From an uncultured Alphaproteobacteria bacterium (GTDB lineage Bacteria > Pseudomonadota > Alphaproteobacteria > CAAHEQ01 > UBA3637), in contig CALXTZ010000056.1 in NCBI GenBank assembly GCA_944391545.1, positions 1 to 8,773 on the forward strand: 8,773 nt of DNA, in the 5' to 3' direction. Each line of letters starts with the position of its first letter. Positions within the stretch are counted from its first letter, which is position 1. Under the pieces are notes generated by a model. It searched no databases and was not told the DNA's origin. It saw nothing but the letters and a program-made list of their open reading frames with translations. Shown here piece by piece: positions 1-6,672 of the stretch. The position numbers were made by a program, and so were the translations under genes.

Positions 1-2
1 TT

Positions 3-33
3 TATTATCCTAAAAGAAAACAAAAAAAAGGGG
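3..33 (+). promoter_or_regulatory. Possible -10 box and Shine-Dalgarno sequence for the first pilin gene
   Basis: TATTAT at 3-8 differs from the TATAAT consensus at one base, and AAGGGG at 28-33 is a good ribosome-binding sequence within an A-rich stretch (A8 at 22-29). The AAGGGG lies 5 bases before an ATA codon at 39-41, which opens a frame reading IRPLFNRL. No ATG, GTG or TTG exists anywhere between 1 and 138, so this ribosome-binding sequence has no normal start codon. The -35 region would be outside the window. The signals are short and lie in low-complexity DNA, so this is a tentative call. Confidence 0.3.
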
Positions 34-38
34 ATAAA

Positions 39-138
39 ATAAGGCCCCTCTTCAATCGCTTAACACTTACCCCCCCCCCCCCGGAAAGATAATCCTTTAA
101 ATTCAATCACTTCTTCTTTTTTTCAACGCGGTCGCAGT
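39..138 (+). other. Out-of-frame prepilin leader upstream of the first pilin ATG
   Basis: The pilin frame is open upstream of position 139 back to a TAA at 61-63 and reads QRGRSMIEM across the ATG, so the prepilin peptidase glycine is encoded at 130-132, before the first ATG. Upstream of the C-run, a different frame (starting at position 3) is open with no stop and encodes KKGDKIRPLFNRLTLT. Removing one C from the 13-C run would join this frame to the pilin. The joined leader would be basic and contain LFNRL and FFQR just before GRSMIEM. The leader of the second pilin in this window has LFSRL and FFGR in the same order. This matching order is the main reason to think the region was, or is, translated as part of the gene. 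Confidence 0.55.
70..82 (+). repeat. Homopolymer of 13 C in the pilin leader
   Basis: Thirteen consecutive C residues run from the last base of TTAC to the CGG codon. Runs of this length are prone to slipped-strand mispairing and are known from phase-variable surface genes in other bacteria. With 13 C the upstream LFNRL frame does not reach the pilin; with 12 or 15 it would. The run may also be miscounted in sequencing or assembly. A T7 run at 117-123 follows in the same leader. Confidence 0.9.
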
Positions 139-1971
139 ATGATAGAGATGCTAGCAGTATTAGCGATCATTGGAGTTTTATCTGTTGCTGCTATTGCAGG
201 ATTAACATGGGCTTTTGCTAAATATAAAGCCAACAATACTATTCATGATGTTCATTTATGGGAACTCGCTGCTCTTGATAGTCAACAACTTTATTCTATG
301 ACTTCCGGACAACTGGTTTTAAATGAGTTAGGAGAAGTCTCAACACATGGCTATCCTATGGCTATTATGGTTCAAGATGAGAATGTATTTTATATATCCG
401 TAGACGATGTTCCTAAACGGGTTTGTTCTTTAACGTTGGATATGTTAGATGAAACACACTTTGTCACTGTTAATGATGTCCGTTATGAAGGAACTGACAT
501 ATGTAATATGGAGACAGATAGTTTAAATTTCTACTTTAATAAATACATGGGAGAAGTAGGAAGTATTTGTATACCCTCCTGTACAGGTGATGAAAGATGT
601 TGTAATAATACATGTAAACAGATAGAAACACCTTGTGGAGAGGATGGGTGTTTAGACTGCGGGAGTGATTATTGTACAACAACGAATACCTGTTGTCCGA
701 CACCTGATGCGACAAAGTGTGGCGACAATGATTGTTGTGAGACAAAATGTTGTAATGGTGTCTGTTGTCCCGAAAGTTACATGACGTGTGATGCTACGAC
801 GACGTGCGGCTGTCCGAACAATATGGTACCGGATGCGGACACGGGCGCTTGTAAATGTCCTGATGATGCACCGTATTATTTTGAAAATGAAGGTATCTGT
901 TGTCAATCGGGTTATACGCCAGTAGATGGAGAGTGTCAACGTATTAACTGTGATGGAGGGCCGACCAATTATAACTGTTCCATAAATGGAAAACTTTGTG
1001 GGTATAATTGTGATTCTTTTGGACGAAACTGCCAATCTGGAATGTGTTATGCAGATTATTGTATAGAAAATGAAACTTTTTATCAAATTCCTTTCTATCT
1101 TGGAGGTAATTATTCTTATGGTTGTTTAAAAATAAAAAATGAACAAATTAGTTGTGCACGAATTCATGAAAAAAGATATGATTCTTGGTACTGTTATTTA
1201 AATAACAATCCACAAGAATATTGTTGTCAAGCGAATAATACAACTTTGGAATGCACAAGTGGTATATGTGAAAATCTTTGCCCAAATGATTGGACTTATG
1301 AAATAAATGGAGGAAGTTGTATAAAAGATAATCTTCTTTGCCAATATACCTCTGGGACATGGACATGTTATCGCAATAATGTTTTATGTGGAAGCAATTG
1401 TACAGATTTAAATAATTGCGGAACATGTCAAGATCCTCAATCAGCATGTGCTGGAGGACTCGTTTGGAATGAAGAAAAACAAAGATGTGAAAATGAAGAT
1501 ATGTATTGTATGATGCATACATCTCTAGGATATCAACGATGTTACAAACAAGATGAATCTAGTTGTGGTATGTACTATACCGGAGATGGACTGTTTAGAC
1601 CAACTGCAGGGAACTGTACTGATCCAAATTGCCCAGAAGGTATGATATATGGGCAAGTAAATAGTAGTTATTGGGGATGTATTGATGAAGAAATAGGAAA
1701 TAAAGGATTGGCTTGTTATTATTACGGAAGCGGTTTGCCAACAGAATGTAAATATAATCAACAAACATGTGGCCGTCGTTGCGATTATGACGGAAAGAAC
1801 TGTGGAGAAGTTTATTTACCTCAATGTGCGGAAGCTGGACATTGCCCTCAAACAGGATATGATATGTCGGATGGATGTACTTGTGATGGAAGTGTCACCA
1901 GATATAACGGAAAAGACTATTGTTGCCCAACAGGTCATGAATATGTAAATGGCGCTTGTGCATTATTGTAA
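139..1971 (+). CDS. Cysteine-rich type IV prepilin-like protein, N-terminus incomplete
   Basis: The visible ORF (610 codons from the first ATG) begins inside a type IV pilin processing site. The bases before it encode G-R-S, giving G|RSMIE with glutamate at +5, the spacing recognised by prepilin peptidase. A hydrophobic helix (residues 2-27) follows, then a small head domain (about 30-135) ending in RVCSL...YEGTDIC. The rest (about 144-610) is a cysteine-rich tail: 70 cysteines in all, with CC pairs and CCNGVCC near 204-210, then about five degenerate repeats (271-583). The head is clearly related to the pilin at 6720-8741 on the other strand; the tails are not alignable end to end. The product would be an inner-membrane-anchored pilin or pseudopilin whose tail is exposed and probably disulfide-bonded. 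ATG 139 cannot be the functional start of a processed prepilin; see the C-run upstream. The gene is more AT-rich than gatA and gatB. Target or ligand unknown. Confidence 0.8.
   Translation: MIEMLAVLAIIGVLSVAAIAGLTWAFAKYKANNTIHDVHLWELAALDSQQLYSMTSGQLVLNELGEVSTHGYPMAIMVQDENVFYISVDDVPKRVCSLTLDMLDETHFVTVNDVRYEGTDICNMETDSLNFYFNKYMGEVGSICIPSCTGDERCCNNTCKQIETPCGEDGCLDCGSDYCTTTNTCCPTPDATKCGDNDCCETKCCNGVCCPESYMTCDATTTCGCPNNMVPDADTGACKCPDDAPYYFENEGICCQSGYTPVDGECQRINCDGGPTNYNCSINGKLCGYNCDSFGRNCQSGMCYADYCIENETFYQIPFYLGGNYSYGCLKIKNEQISCARIHEKRYDSWYCYLNNNPQEYCCQANNTTLECTSGICENLCPNDWTYEINGGSCIKDNLLCQYTSGTWTCYRNNVLCGSNCTDLNNCGTCQDPQSACAGGLVWNEEKQRCENEDMYCMMHTSLGYQRCYKQDESSCGMYYTGDGLFRPTAGNCTDPNCPEGMIYGQVNSSYWGCIDEEIGNKGLACYYYGSGLPTECKYNQQTCGRRCDYDGKNCGEVYLPQCAEAGHCPQTGYDMSDGCTCDGSVTRYNGKDYCCPTGHEYVNGACALL
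949..1887 (+). repeat. About five degenerate 50-66-residue cysteine repeats in the pilin tail
   Basis: By eye, the tail divides into units that often open with a hydrophobic residue, x, then Cys, followed after 8-12 residues by another Cys, then CG or CC six or seven residues later, further Cys in the form NC or xC, and a closing GC or GSC. Starts are near residues 271 (poorly conserved opening), 337 (ISCARI), 399 (LLCQYT), 455 (MYCMMH) and 524 (LACYYY). Best-matching segments are KLCGYNCDSFGRNC, VLCGSNCTDLNNC and QTCGRRCDYDGKNC. The repeats are divergent at DNA level. I do not recognise the unit as a named domain. Confidence 0.5.
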
Positions 1972-1977
1972 AAATCC

Positions 1978-2012
1978 TTGACAATTCATGCAAAATAGGA
2001 CTAGTTTATAAT
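1978..2012 (+). promoter_or_regulatory. Promoter-like boxes upstream of gatC
   Basis: A perfect TTGACA (1978-1983) and a perfect TATAAT (2007-2012) lie in the 71-base gap between the pilin and gatC. The spacer is 23 bases, too long for a single standard sigma-70 promoter. Either TTGACA works with TAGTTT at 2002-2007 (18-base spacer, weak -10), or TATAAT works with a weak -35 near 1984-1990. The gatCAB operon needs a promoter, and this is the only candidate visible in the gap. Confidence 0.45.
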
Positions 2013-2020
2013 CCTATTTT
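1992..2020 (+). repeat. Perfect 9-bp inverted repeat around the gatC -10 box
   Basis: AAAATAGGA (1992-2000) and TCCTATTTT (2012-2020) are exact inverted copies separated by 11 bases that contain most of the TATAAT box. It could be a protein-binding operator at the promoter, or a weak AT-rich terminator for the upstream pilin, since its right arm ends in TTTT. The stem has only three G-C pairs, so strong intrinsic termination is unlikely. Confidence 0.5.
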
Positions 2021-2042
2021 ATTAAAGGGATTTTAAATAAAA

Positions 2043-2336
2043 ATGACAAAAATAGATAAAGATACAATTAAGGAAATGGCGTTCTGGGTGCGCGTTCGCA
2101 TCCCGGATGATGAAGCTGCCAAAATGGCCGAAGAATTCACCGAAACACTTTCATGGATCGGCGAAAGATTAAAAAATCCGGAAATTCAAACTGTCCCGCC
2201 GATGGTGACTCCTTTTGATGAACAAATCCCTTTACGACAAGACATCGTCACCGACGGACATCAGGTTCAGGCTGTACTTTCTAATGCACCTGATGCAACC
2301 CCCGAATTTTTCTGTGTTCCCAAAATGGTGGAGTAA
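2043..2336 (+). CDS. gatC: Asp/Glu-tRNA amidotransferase subunit C
   Basis: GatC is the small subunit that wraps around and stabilises GatA and GatB in the cytoplasmic amidotransferase, which makes Gln-tRNA(Gln) and/or Asn-tRNA(Asn). The 97-residue length is usual for the family. The N-terminal helix pair (residues 1-45, including EEFTETLSWIGERL), the central acidic LRQDIVTDG segment (about 64-72) and the C-terminal NAPD...FFCVPKMVE are all recognisable. The usual KLARL-like stretch reads FWVRVRI here, a mild variation. ATG 2043 gives the expected family N-terminus; AAAGGGA at 2024-2030 is a slightly distant ribosome-binding site (12 bases). gatA begins 5 bases after the stop, so the two are co-transcribed. 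Confidence 0.95.
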   Translation: MTKIDKDTIKEMAFWVRVRIPDDEAAKMAEEFTETLSWIGERLKNPEIQTVPPMVTPFDEQIPLRQDIVTDGHQVQAVLSNAPDATPEFFCVPKMVE

Positions 2337-2341
2337 AAACG

Positions 2342-3727
2342 ATGACCGATTTAACTGATTTAACGTTATCCGAAACCCTCAAAGGGTTGGCGGAGAAAGC
2401 TTTTTCCAGCGTCGAAGTCACGACGGCTTATCTAAAAAAAATGGAAGAAAAACGGCACTTAAACGCGTACATTACCGAAACGCCGGAGGTAGCTTTGAAA
2501 ATGGCCGAAGAATCCGATAACCGCCGCGCAAACGGACAAGCCGGCAAATTGGAAGGTATTCCGATGGCTATTAAAGACATGTTCTGCACAAAAGGCATCA
2601 GAACAACAGCGGCCAGTCGAATTTTATCAAACTTTATTCCACCTTTTGAATCAACGACAACACAAAAATTATGGGATGCCGGTGCGGTTTGTTTGGGCAA
2701 AACCAACACGGACGAATTTGCCATGGGCTCTTCAACGATTACCAGCTACTTCGGCGTCACCAAAAACCCGCATGATGAAACCCGAGTACCGGGCGGCTCT
2801 TCCGGCGGATCGGCTGCGGCCGTTGCCGCGCACATGTGCGCCGGCGCAACCGGAACGGAAACCGGCGGTTCTATTCGCCATCCGGCCAGCTTTTGCCAAG
2901 TATCCGGATTTAAACCCACTTACGGACGGTGTTCCCGTTACGGAGTCATTGCCTATGCTTCCAGCTTGGACGAACCGGGCGTGTTGGGGCGCAGCATCGA
3001 AGATTGCGCGCGCATGATTGAAGTCATGATGGGACATGACCCCAAAGATTCAACGTCGTCTCATCGCGATGTACCGGCTTTTCATACGATGCTGGACAAA
3101 ACCATCAAAGGCATGAAAATCGGTATTCCGAAAGAATACACGGAACTGGTACCGGATAACTGGGAAAAAGCCATTCAATTTTTAAAGGATGAAGGCGCTC
3201 AATTGGTGGACATCGACATGCCGCACACCGAAGAAGCCGGTATGGTTTATTATGTGGTGTCTCAAGGCGAAGCCACAACAAATCTCGCACGTTATGACGG
3301 CGTGCGTTACGGCGTTCGTGAAGAAGGTAAAACCTTAGATGAAATGTATATGAACACACGGATGGCCGGCTTCGGGCAAGAAGTGCGCAACCGAATGATT
3401 TTGGGAACATTCTTCACATCGGCCAAAGGATACAACGACTATTTTGTTCCGGCGCAAAAAATGCGGTCTTTGATTAAGCAAGACTTTGATCGGGCTTTTG
3501 AAAAAGTCGATGTGTTGTTCAGCCCTGCCGTTCCGATTAAACCGTTCACAATTGAAGAAGCTAAACACGGCGCGGCCAAAGGTCGTTTTAACGACAATTA
3601 CCTGATGCCGTCCTGTTTAACGGGCGTTCCGGCCGGATGTGCCAATAACGGATTGCAAGTCATCGGACGGATGTGGGATGATGCAACGGTGTTAAAAGTT
3701 TTAGATGTGGTGGAGATGATGAAATGA
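2342..3727 (+). CDS. gatA: Asp/Glu-tRNA amidotransferase subunit A (glutaminase)
   Basis: GatA hydrolyses glutamine and passes the ammonia to GatB for amidation of misacylated tRNA. It belongs to the amidase-signature family. The catalytic triad is visible: Lys78 in AIKDM, cis-Ser153 in GGSSGGSAAA (151-160) and nucleophile Ser177 in TGGSIRHPA. The typical NLARYDGVRYG is at 314-324. At 461 residues it is somewhat shorter than most bacterial GatA (about 480-495). The loss is partly at the C-terminus, where the usual LPAISVP...GLPVGLQ segment is compressed to GVPAGCANNGLQVIG (428-442). The residue before TGGS is Glu173 where Asp is more common. The ribosome-binding sequence GGTGGAG lies at the end of gatC. 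Its stop overlaps the gatB start (ATGA, 3724-3727), indicating translational coupling. Confidence 0.96.
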   Translation: MTDLTDLTLSETLKGLAEKAFSSVEVTTAYLKKMEEKRHLNAYITETPEVALKMAEESDNRRANGQAGKLEGIPMAIKDMFCTKGIRTTAASRILSNFIPPFESTTTQKLWDAGAVCLGKTNTDEFAMGSSTITSYFGVTKNPHDETRVPGGSSGGSAAAVAAHMCAGATGTETGGSIRHPASFCQVSGFKPTYGRCSRYGVIAYASSLDEPGVLGRSIEDCARMIEVMMGHDPKDSTSSHRDVPAFHTMLDKTIKGMKIGIPKEYTELVPDNWEKAIQFLKDEGAQLVDIDMPHTEEAGMVYYVVSQGEATTNLARYDGVRYGVREEGKTLDEMYMNTRMAGFGQEVRNRMILGTFFTSAKGYNDYFVPAQKMRSLIKQDFDRAFEKVDVLFSPAVPIKPFTIEEAKHGAAKGRFNDNYLMPSCLTGVPAGCANNGLQVIGRMWDDATVLKVLDVVEMMK

Positions 3728-5181
3728 GCTATATTGTCAAAGGAAAAACAGCCGATTGGGAACTGGTTTGCGGATTGGAAGTTCACTGTCAAATCATCTC
3801 GAATTCAAAGGTATTTTCGGGCGCATCCGCTGAATTCGGCGGCGAACCGAATGATCATGTGGCTTTTTTGGATGCCGGCTTTCCGGGACAATTGCCCGTC
3901 CTCAACTCAACATGCGTCGAACAGTGCATTAAAACCGGCATGGGATTGAATGCCAAAATCAACAAGCATTCCGTGTTTGACCGGAAAAACTATTTCTACG
4001 GTGATTTGCCAACAGGATATCAAATTACACAGCTGTTCCACCCGATTGTCGGCGAAGGATACGTGGAAGTCGAAACCGAAGACGGCAAACGCAAAATCGG
4101 CGTTGAACGGTTGCATTTGGAACAAGACGCCGGGAAATCGATTCACGACATGCATCCGAACAAATCAATGTTAGACTTTAACCGCGCGGGCGTCGGATTG
4201 ATGGAAATCGTCAGCAAACCGGATATTCGTTCTCCGGAAGAAGCCGGCGATTACTTGCGCAAATTACGTTCGATTGTTCGGTATTTAGGTACGTGTGACG
4301 GCAACATGGATGAAGGGTCTATGCGTTGCGATATTAACGTATCCGTGCGCCCCGTCGGTGAAGAAGGATATCGCCATCGGGTAGAAATCAAAAACGTGAA
4401 CTCGGTGAAATTCGTGATGCAGGCGATTGATTTGGAAGTGCATCGTCAAATCGAGCATTATGAATCCGGTCGTGATTTTCCGCAGGAAACGCGCTTGTTT
4501 GATCCGGTCAACATGGAAACGCGGTCGATGCGCAGCAAAGAAAATGCTTTGGATTACCGGTATTTCCCGGATCCGGATTTGCCGCCTTTGGATTTAACAG
4601 ACGAATACATTGATACCATTCGGAAGAACTTGCCGGAGTTGCCGGAAAAGAAAAAAGAACGGTTCATGAATGAACTGGGCTTGTCCGAATATGATGCCGG
4701 CATTTTAGTGGCTGATCGGGAAACGGCGGCTTATTTTGAAGAAGCCATTCAAGGTCAAGACGCCAAAAAGGTCGCTAACTGGGTTATGGGCGATTTATTT
4801 GCGGCCCTCAACAAAGAATGCTTGTCCATTCACGAAAGCCCGATTAAGGCCAAAGATTTAGGGGCTTTGGTGGGCTTGATTACGGACGGCACGATTTCGG
4901 GCAAAATAGCAAAAGACGTGTTTGAAATCATGCTGGAAACCGGCAAAGAACCGGCGGTTATCGTGGAAGAAAAAGGATTAAAGCAAGTCACGGATACAGG
5001 TGCCATTGAAGCAATGATTGATGAAATTGTCAAAGCAAACATGGATAAAGTGGCTGAAATCAAAGCCGGTAAAGACAAATTAAAAGGATGGTTCGTGGGT
5101 CAAATCATGAAGGCAAGCCAGGGAAAAGTCAATCCGGCACTGGCTAATGAGTTGTTGGAAAAGAAATTGGCTGAAGTATAA
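3724..5181 (+). CDS. gatB: Asp/Glu-tRNA amidotransferase subunit B
   Basis: GatB binds the misacylated tRNA, phosphorylates the glutamyl or aspartyl side chain with ATP and amidates it using ammonia from GatA. The 485-residue length is normal. The N-terminal WELVCGLEVHCQI, HLEQDAGKS (131-139), DFNRAGVGLMEIVSKPD (151-167; the usual Pro after GV is Gly), the MDEGSMRCDINVSVR block (195-209) and DYRYFPDPDLPPL (277-289) are family hallmarks. The C-terminal YqeY-like tRNA-binding part ends with KGWFVGQIMKASQGKVNPAL (464-483). The start overlaps the gatA stop by four bases (ATGA). It is the last gene of the operon, followed by a hairpin and a terminator. Confidence 0.97.
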   Translation: MSYIVKGKTADWELVCGLEVHCQIISNSKVFSGASAEFGGEPNDHVAFLDAGFPGQLPVLNSTCVEQCIKTGMGLNAKINKHSVFDRKNYFYGDLPTGYQITQLFHPIVGEGYVEVETEDGKRKIGVERLHLEQDAGKSIHDMHPNKSMLDFNRAGVGLMEIVSKPDIRSPEEAGDYLRKLRSIVRYLGTCDGNMDEGSMRCDINVSVRPVGEEGYRHRVEIKNVNSVKFVMQAIDLEVHRQIEHYESGRDFPQETRLFDPVNMETRSMRSKENALDYRYFPDPDLPPLDLTDEYIDTIRKNLPELPEKKKERFMNELGLSEYDAGILVADRETAAYFEEAIQGQDAKKVANWVMGDLFAALNKECLSIHESPIKAKDLGALVGLITDGTISGKIAKDVFEIMLETGKEPAVIVEEKGLKQVTDTGAIEAMIDEIVKANMDKVAEIKAGKDKLKGWFVGQIMKASQGKVNPALANELLEKKLAEV

Positions 5182-5183
5182 TG

Positions 5184-5198
5184 TTGCCGATGCGGCAA
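5184..5198 (+). repeat. Small perfect hairpin after gatB
   Basis: TTGCCG and CGGCAA flank the triloop ATG, starting two bases after the gatB stop. No T-run follows on the + strand, so it is not an intrinsic terminator by itself. It could protect the 3' end of the transcript or be chance. Confidence 0.45.
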
Positions 5199-5203
5199 AA
5201 ATG

Positions 5204-5241
5204 AAAAATAGGGAGCTTTCTTTGCGAGGCTCCCTTATTTT
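5204..5241 (+). terminator. Terminator between convergent genes, likely bidirectional
   Basis: AGGGAGC (5210-5216) pairs with GCTCCCT (5229-5235) across a 12-base loop. The stem extends through AAAAT/ATTTT with one bulged T. On the + strand it is followed by TTATTTT. Read on the - strand, the same stem is followed by TATTTTTC. It therefore fits as a shared terminator for gatB (+) and the radical SAM gene (-), whose stop is 14 bases away. Confidence 0.8.
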
Positions 5242-5254
5242 AATAAAAAACTTA

Positions 5255-6622
5255 TTATTCTTGTACACGTTCAATTGTGCCAATCCATGACGCTATTTCT
5301 GTAACGGAAGGAATTTGAGCCTTCATAATCGGTTGAACTGTTCGAAGAATCCGATGTATTGGTTGTTGACTTTTATATTGATAAATATCATCCAATATCT
5401 TCCAATCATATCGTCCGGTATCTTGATTAAGTGTATTCAACCATACACTGCCATCTGCTTGAATCACCAAATTGTTTTTGTCTCCAAAGCCGTTTCTTAA
5501 ATAAGCTTTTGAATTCAAATCATATGCCTGTACCGTGTCTACCCAGCGACCAGTCAAGCAAGGTTTACTTCTTCCAAAAGGAATACCTTTACTTTCTAAC
5601 AAAGGGACACCTTGTTGTCCATCAGCAGAAAAAATACGCCCTTCTATTTGATCTCGTTCTCCACCACTTTGAGTATAAACATCTATCGTTTTTAATACAC
5701 GACAGATGTTTTGATGAATAGGTTCTCCCGGCAATAGCAAAACAGACAGAGTTATTTTATGTCTGCTCATAGCGAGTTTTGCAACAGTTTTCTCATCTTT
5801 TTTTTGCAAAATACCTTTTGTCAAAAAAGCGAGTTTTTGACGATTTTGCAAAGGAATCGTATGCTTTAAAAAATGAACTACATCCGCTGAATCTGCCTCA
5901 ATAATTGGATCGTAGTATGATAAAGGGTCCGAATTAGCATACAACATTTGACTGGCTGGCTCACTTAATCGATGAGCAAAAGCCTCGACTAACCGCAGAA
6001 AAATTGGATATGGCATATGTGAAACCGGCGGCTTTGCCTCGTATGCACAATGCACACACTGGTTATAACACCCTGTACTTAAAGAGACAGTTAGACGCGC
6101 TTTCTGCGATAAAAATGAAGCCTCTTCTATATGCGGAAATGAAATAAAATGATTCAAATCCAATAGAAATTTATTAGCAGAACGAAAAGCTTCCTGTTTT
6201 AGAGAATCTGGATAAACACCTCGTTGTTCTGCATTTTGCAATAATTTTAAAACATTTTGTCCTTGAGAGGAAAGCAAGTTCATCATTTTTCGAGGTATGC
6301 TCGGATCCGCAGAAAAAGGTACTTTGACCTGCTGATAACCTGATAAAACTTGAATAGCTTTTTTAAGCCAAAAGGCATCTATCTGTTTTTGTATCTGTTG
6401 ATCAGATAAAGAAGGACTCATCAACACAAAAGAGGGTAATCTAGTAAAAACACTACTTGGTATATACCTTTGTCGTCTTACAATCATACGGCAAAGCATT
6501 GGTGTATAAAATTCGAACAACACAAACTTAAAAAAATGCTTTTCAACGAAAGCTGAATCATTGCGACGTTCATAATAGTCAGATGAAACATAGGCATCTA
6601 GTGTACTAAATTCTGAAAACAT
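5255..6622 (-). CDS. Radical SAM enzyme, substrate unknown
   Basis: The 455-residue protein has the canonical CX3CX2C cluster motif, C185-YNQ-C189-VH-C192, in the context SLSTGCYNQCVHCAY. This binds the [4Fe-4S] cluster that cleaves S-adenosylmethionine. ANSDPLSYYD (229-238) follows where radical SAM barrels carry a substrate or cofactor loop. The first 170 residues are an extra N-terminal region I do not recognise. The C-terminal part contains PCLTGRW (354-360) and VIQADGSVWLN (386-396). The latter resembles the spot where SPASM-type enzymes read DGxVxxC, but the cysteine is Asn, and only C307 and C355 remain downstream of the cluster motif, so no auxiliary cluster is evident. No signal peptide or membrane span is evident, so it is probably cytoplasmic. 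It is AT-rich and converges on gatB. It lies just downstream of a cysteine-rich pilin on the same strand but has its own promoter. Its role is unknown. Confidence 0.85.
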   Translation of the reverse strand: MFSEFSTLDAYVSSDYYERRNDSAFVEKHFFKFVLFEFYTPMLCRMIVRRQRYIPSSVFTRLPSFVLMSPSLSDQQIQKQIDAFWLKKAIQVLSGYQQVKVPFSADPSIPRKMMNLLSSQGQNVLKLLQNAEQRGVYPDSLKQEAFRSANKFLLDLNHFISFPHIEEASFLSQKARLTVSLSTGCYNQCVHCAYEAKPPVSHMPYPIFLRLVEAFAHRLSEPASQMLYANSDPLSYYDPIIEADSADVVHFLKHTIPLQNRQKLAFLTKGILQKKDEKTVAKLAMSRHKITLSVLLLPGEPIHQNICRVLKTIDVYTQSGGERDQIEGRIFSADGQQGVPLLESKGIPFGRSKPCLTGRWVDTVQAYDLNSKAYLRNGFGDKNNLVIQADGSVWLNTLNQDTGRYDWKILDDIYQYKSQQPIHRILRTVQPIMKAQIPSVTEIASWIGTIERVQE

Positions 6623-6626
6623 ATCT

Positions 6627-6639
6627 GTTCCTTTGGAAC
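6627..6639 (-). promoter_or_regulatory. Ribosome-binding site inside a short inverted repeat
   Basis: On the - strand the sequence is GTTCC-AAA-GGAAC, a perfect 5-bp inverted repeat with an AAA loop. The AAAGGAAC half is the ribosome-binding sequence for the radical SAM gene, about 6 bases before its ATG at 6622. If folded, the hairpin would partly hide the AGGA. Five base pairs is short, so any regulatory effect is speculative. Confidence 0.5.
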
Positions 6640-6643
6640 AAGC

Positions 6644-6672
6644 AAAATATCAAAAATACACTATTTTGTCAA
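6644..6672 (-). promoter_or_regulatory. Sigma-70-type promoter of the radical SAM gene
   Basis: On the - strand, TTGACA (6672-6667) and TATTTT (6649-6644) are separated by exactly 17 bases. The transcript would begin near 6637, giving a very short leader with the ribosome-binding hairpin right at its 5' end. This suggests the enzyme is expressed independently of the upstream pilin. Confidence 0.65.

Noticed and set aside
139..141. First ATG as the true start of the first pilin
   Set aside because: It would remove the Gly-Arg-Ser of the processing site and the basic leader needed for prepilin cleavage and insertion, and no ribosome-binding sequence precedes it, only a T-rich stretch. The real start must be upstream.
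574..954. Granulin- or EGF-like domain assignment for the CC-rich tail
   Set aside because: CC pairs and CCNGVCC are suggestive, but the cysteine spacing does not match a complete known module that I can place with confidence.
949..1887. CRISPR or other direct DNA repeat array in the pilin tail
   Set aside because: The periodicity exists only at protein level with divergent codons; there are no identical repeats with spacers.
1978..2012. A single canonical promoter formed by TTGACA and TATAAT
   Set aside because: The 23-base spacer is outside the normal 16-18 range; the boxes were kept only as promoter-like elements.
2646..3037. Overlapping ORFs on both strands inside gatA
   Set aside because: They overlap a full-length amidase with an intact triad, have no recognisable motifs, and are explained by GC-rich codon shadows.
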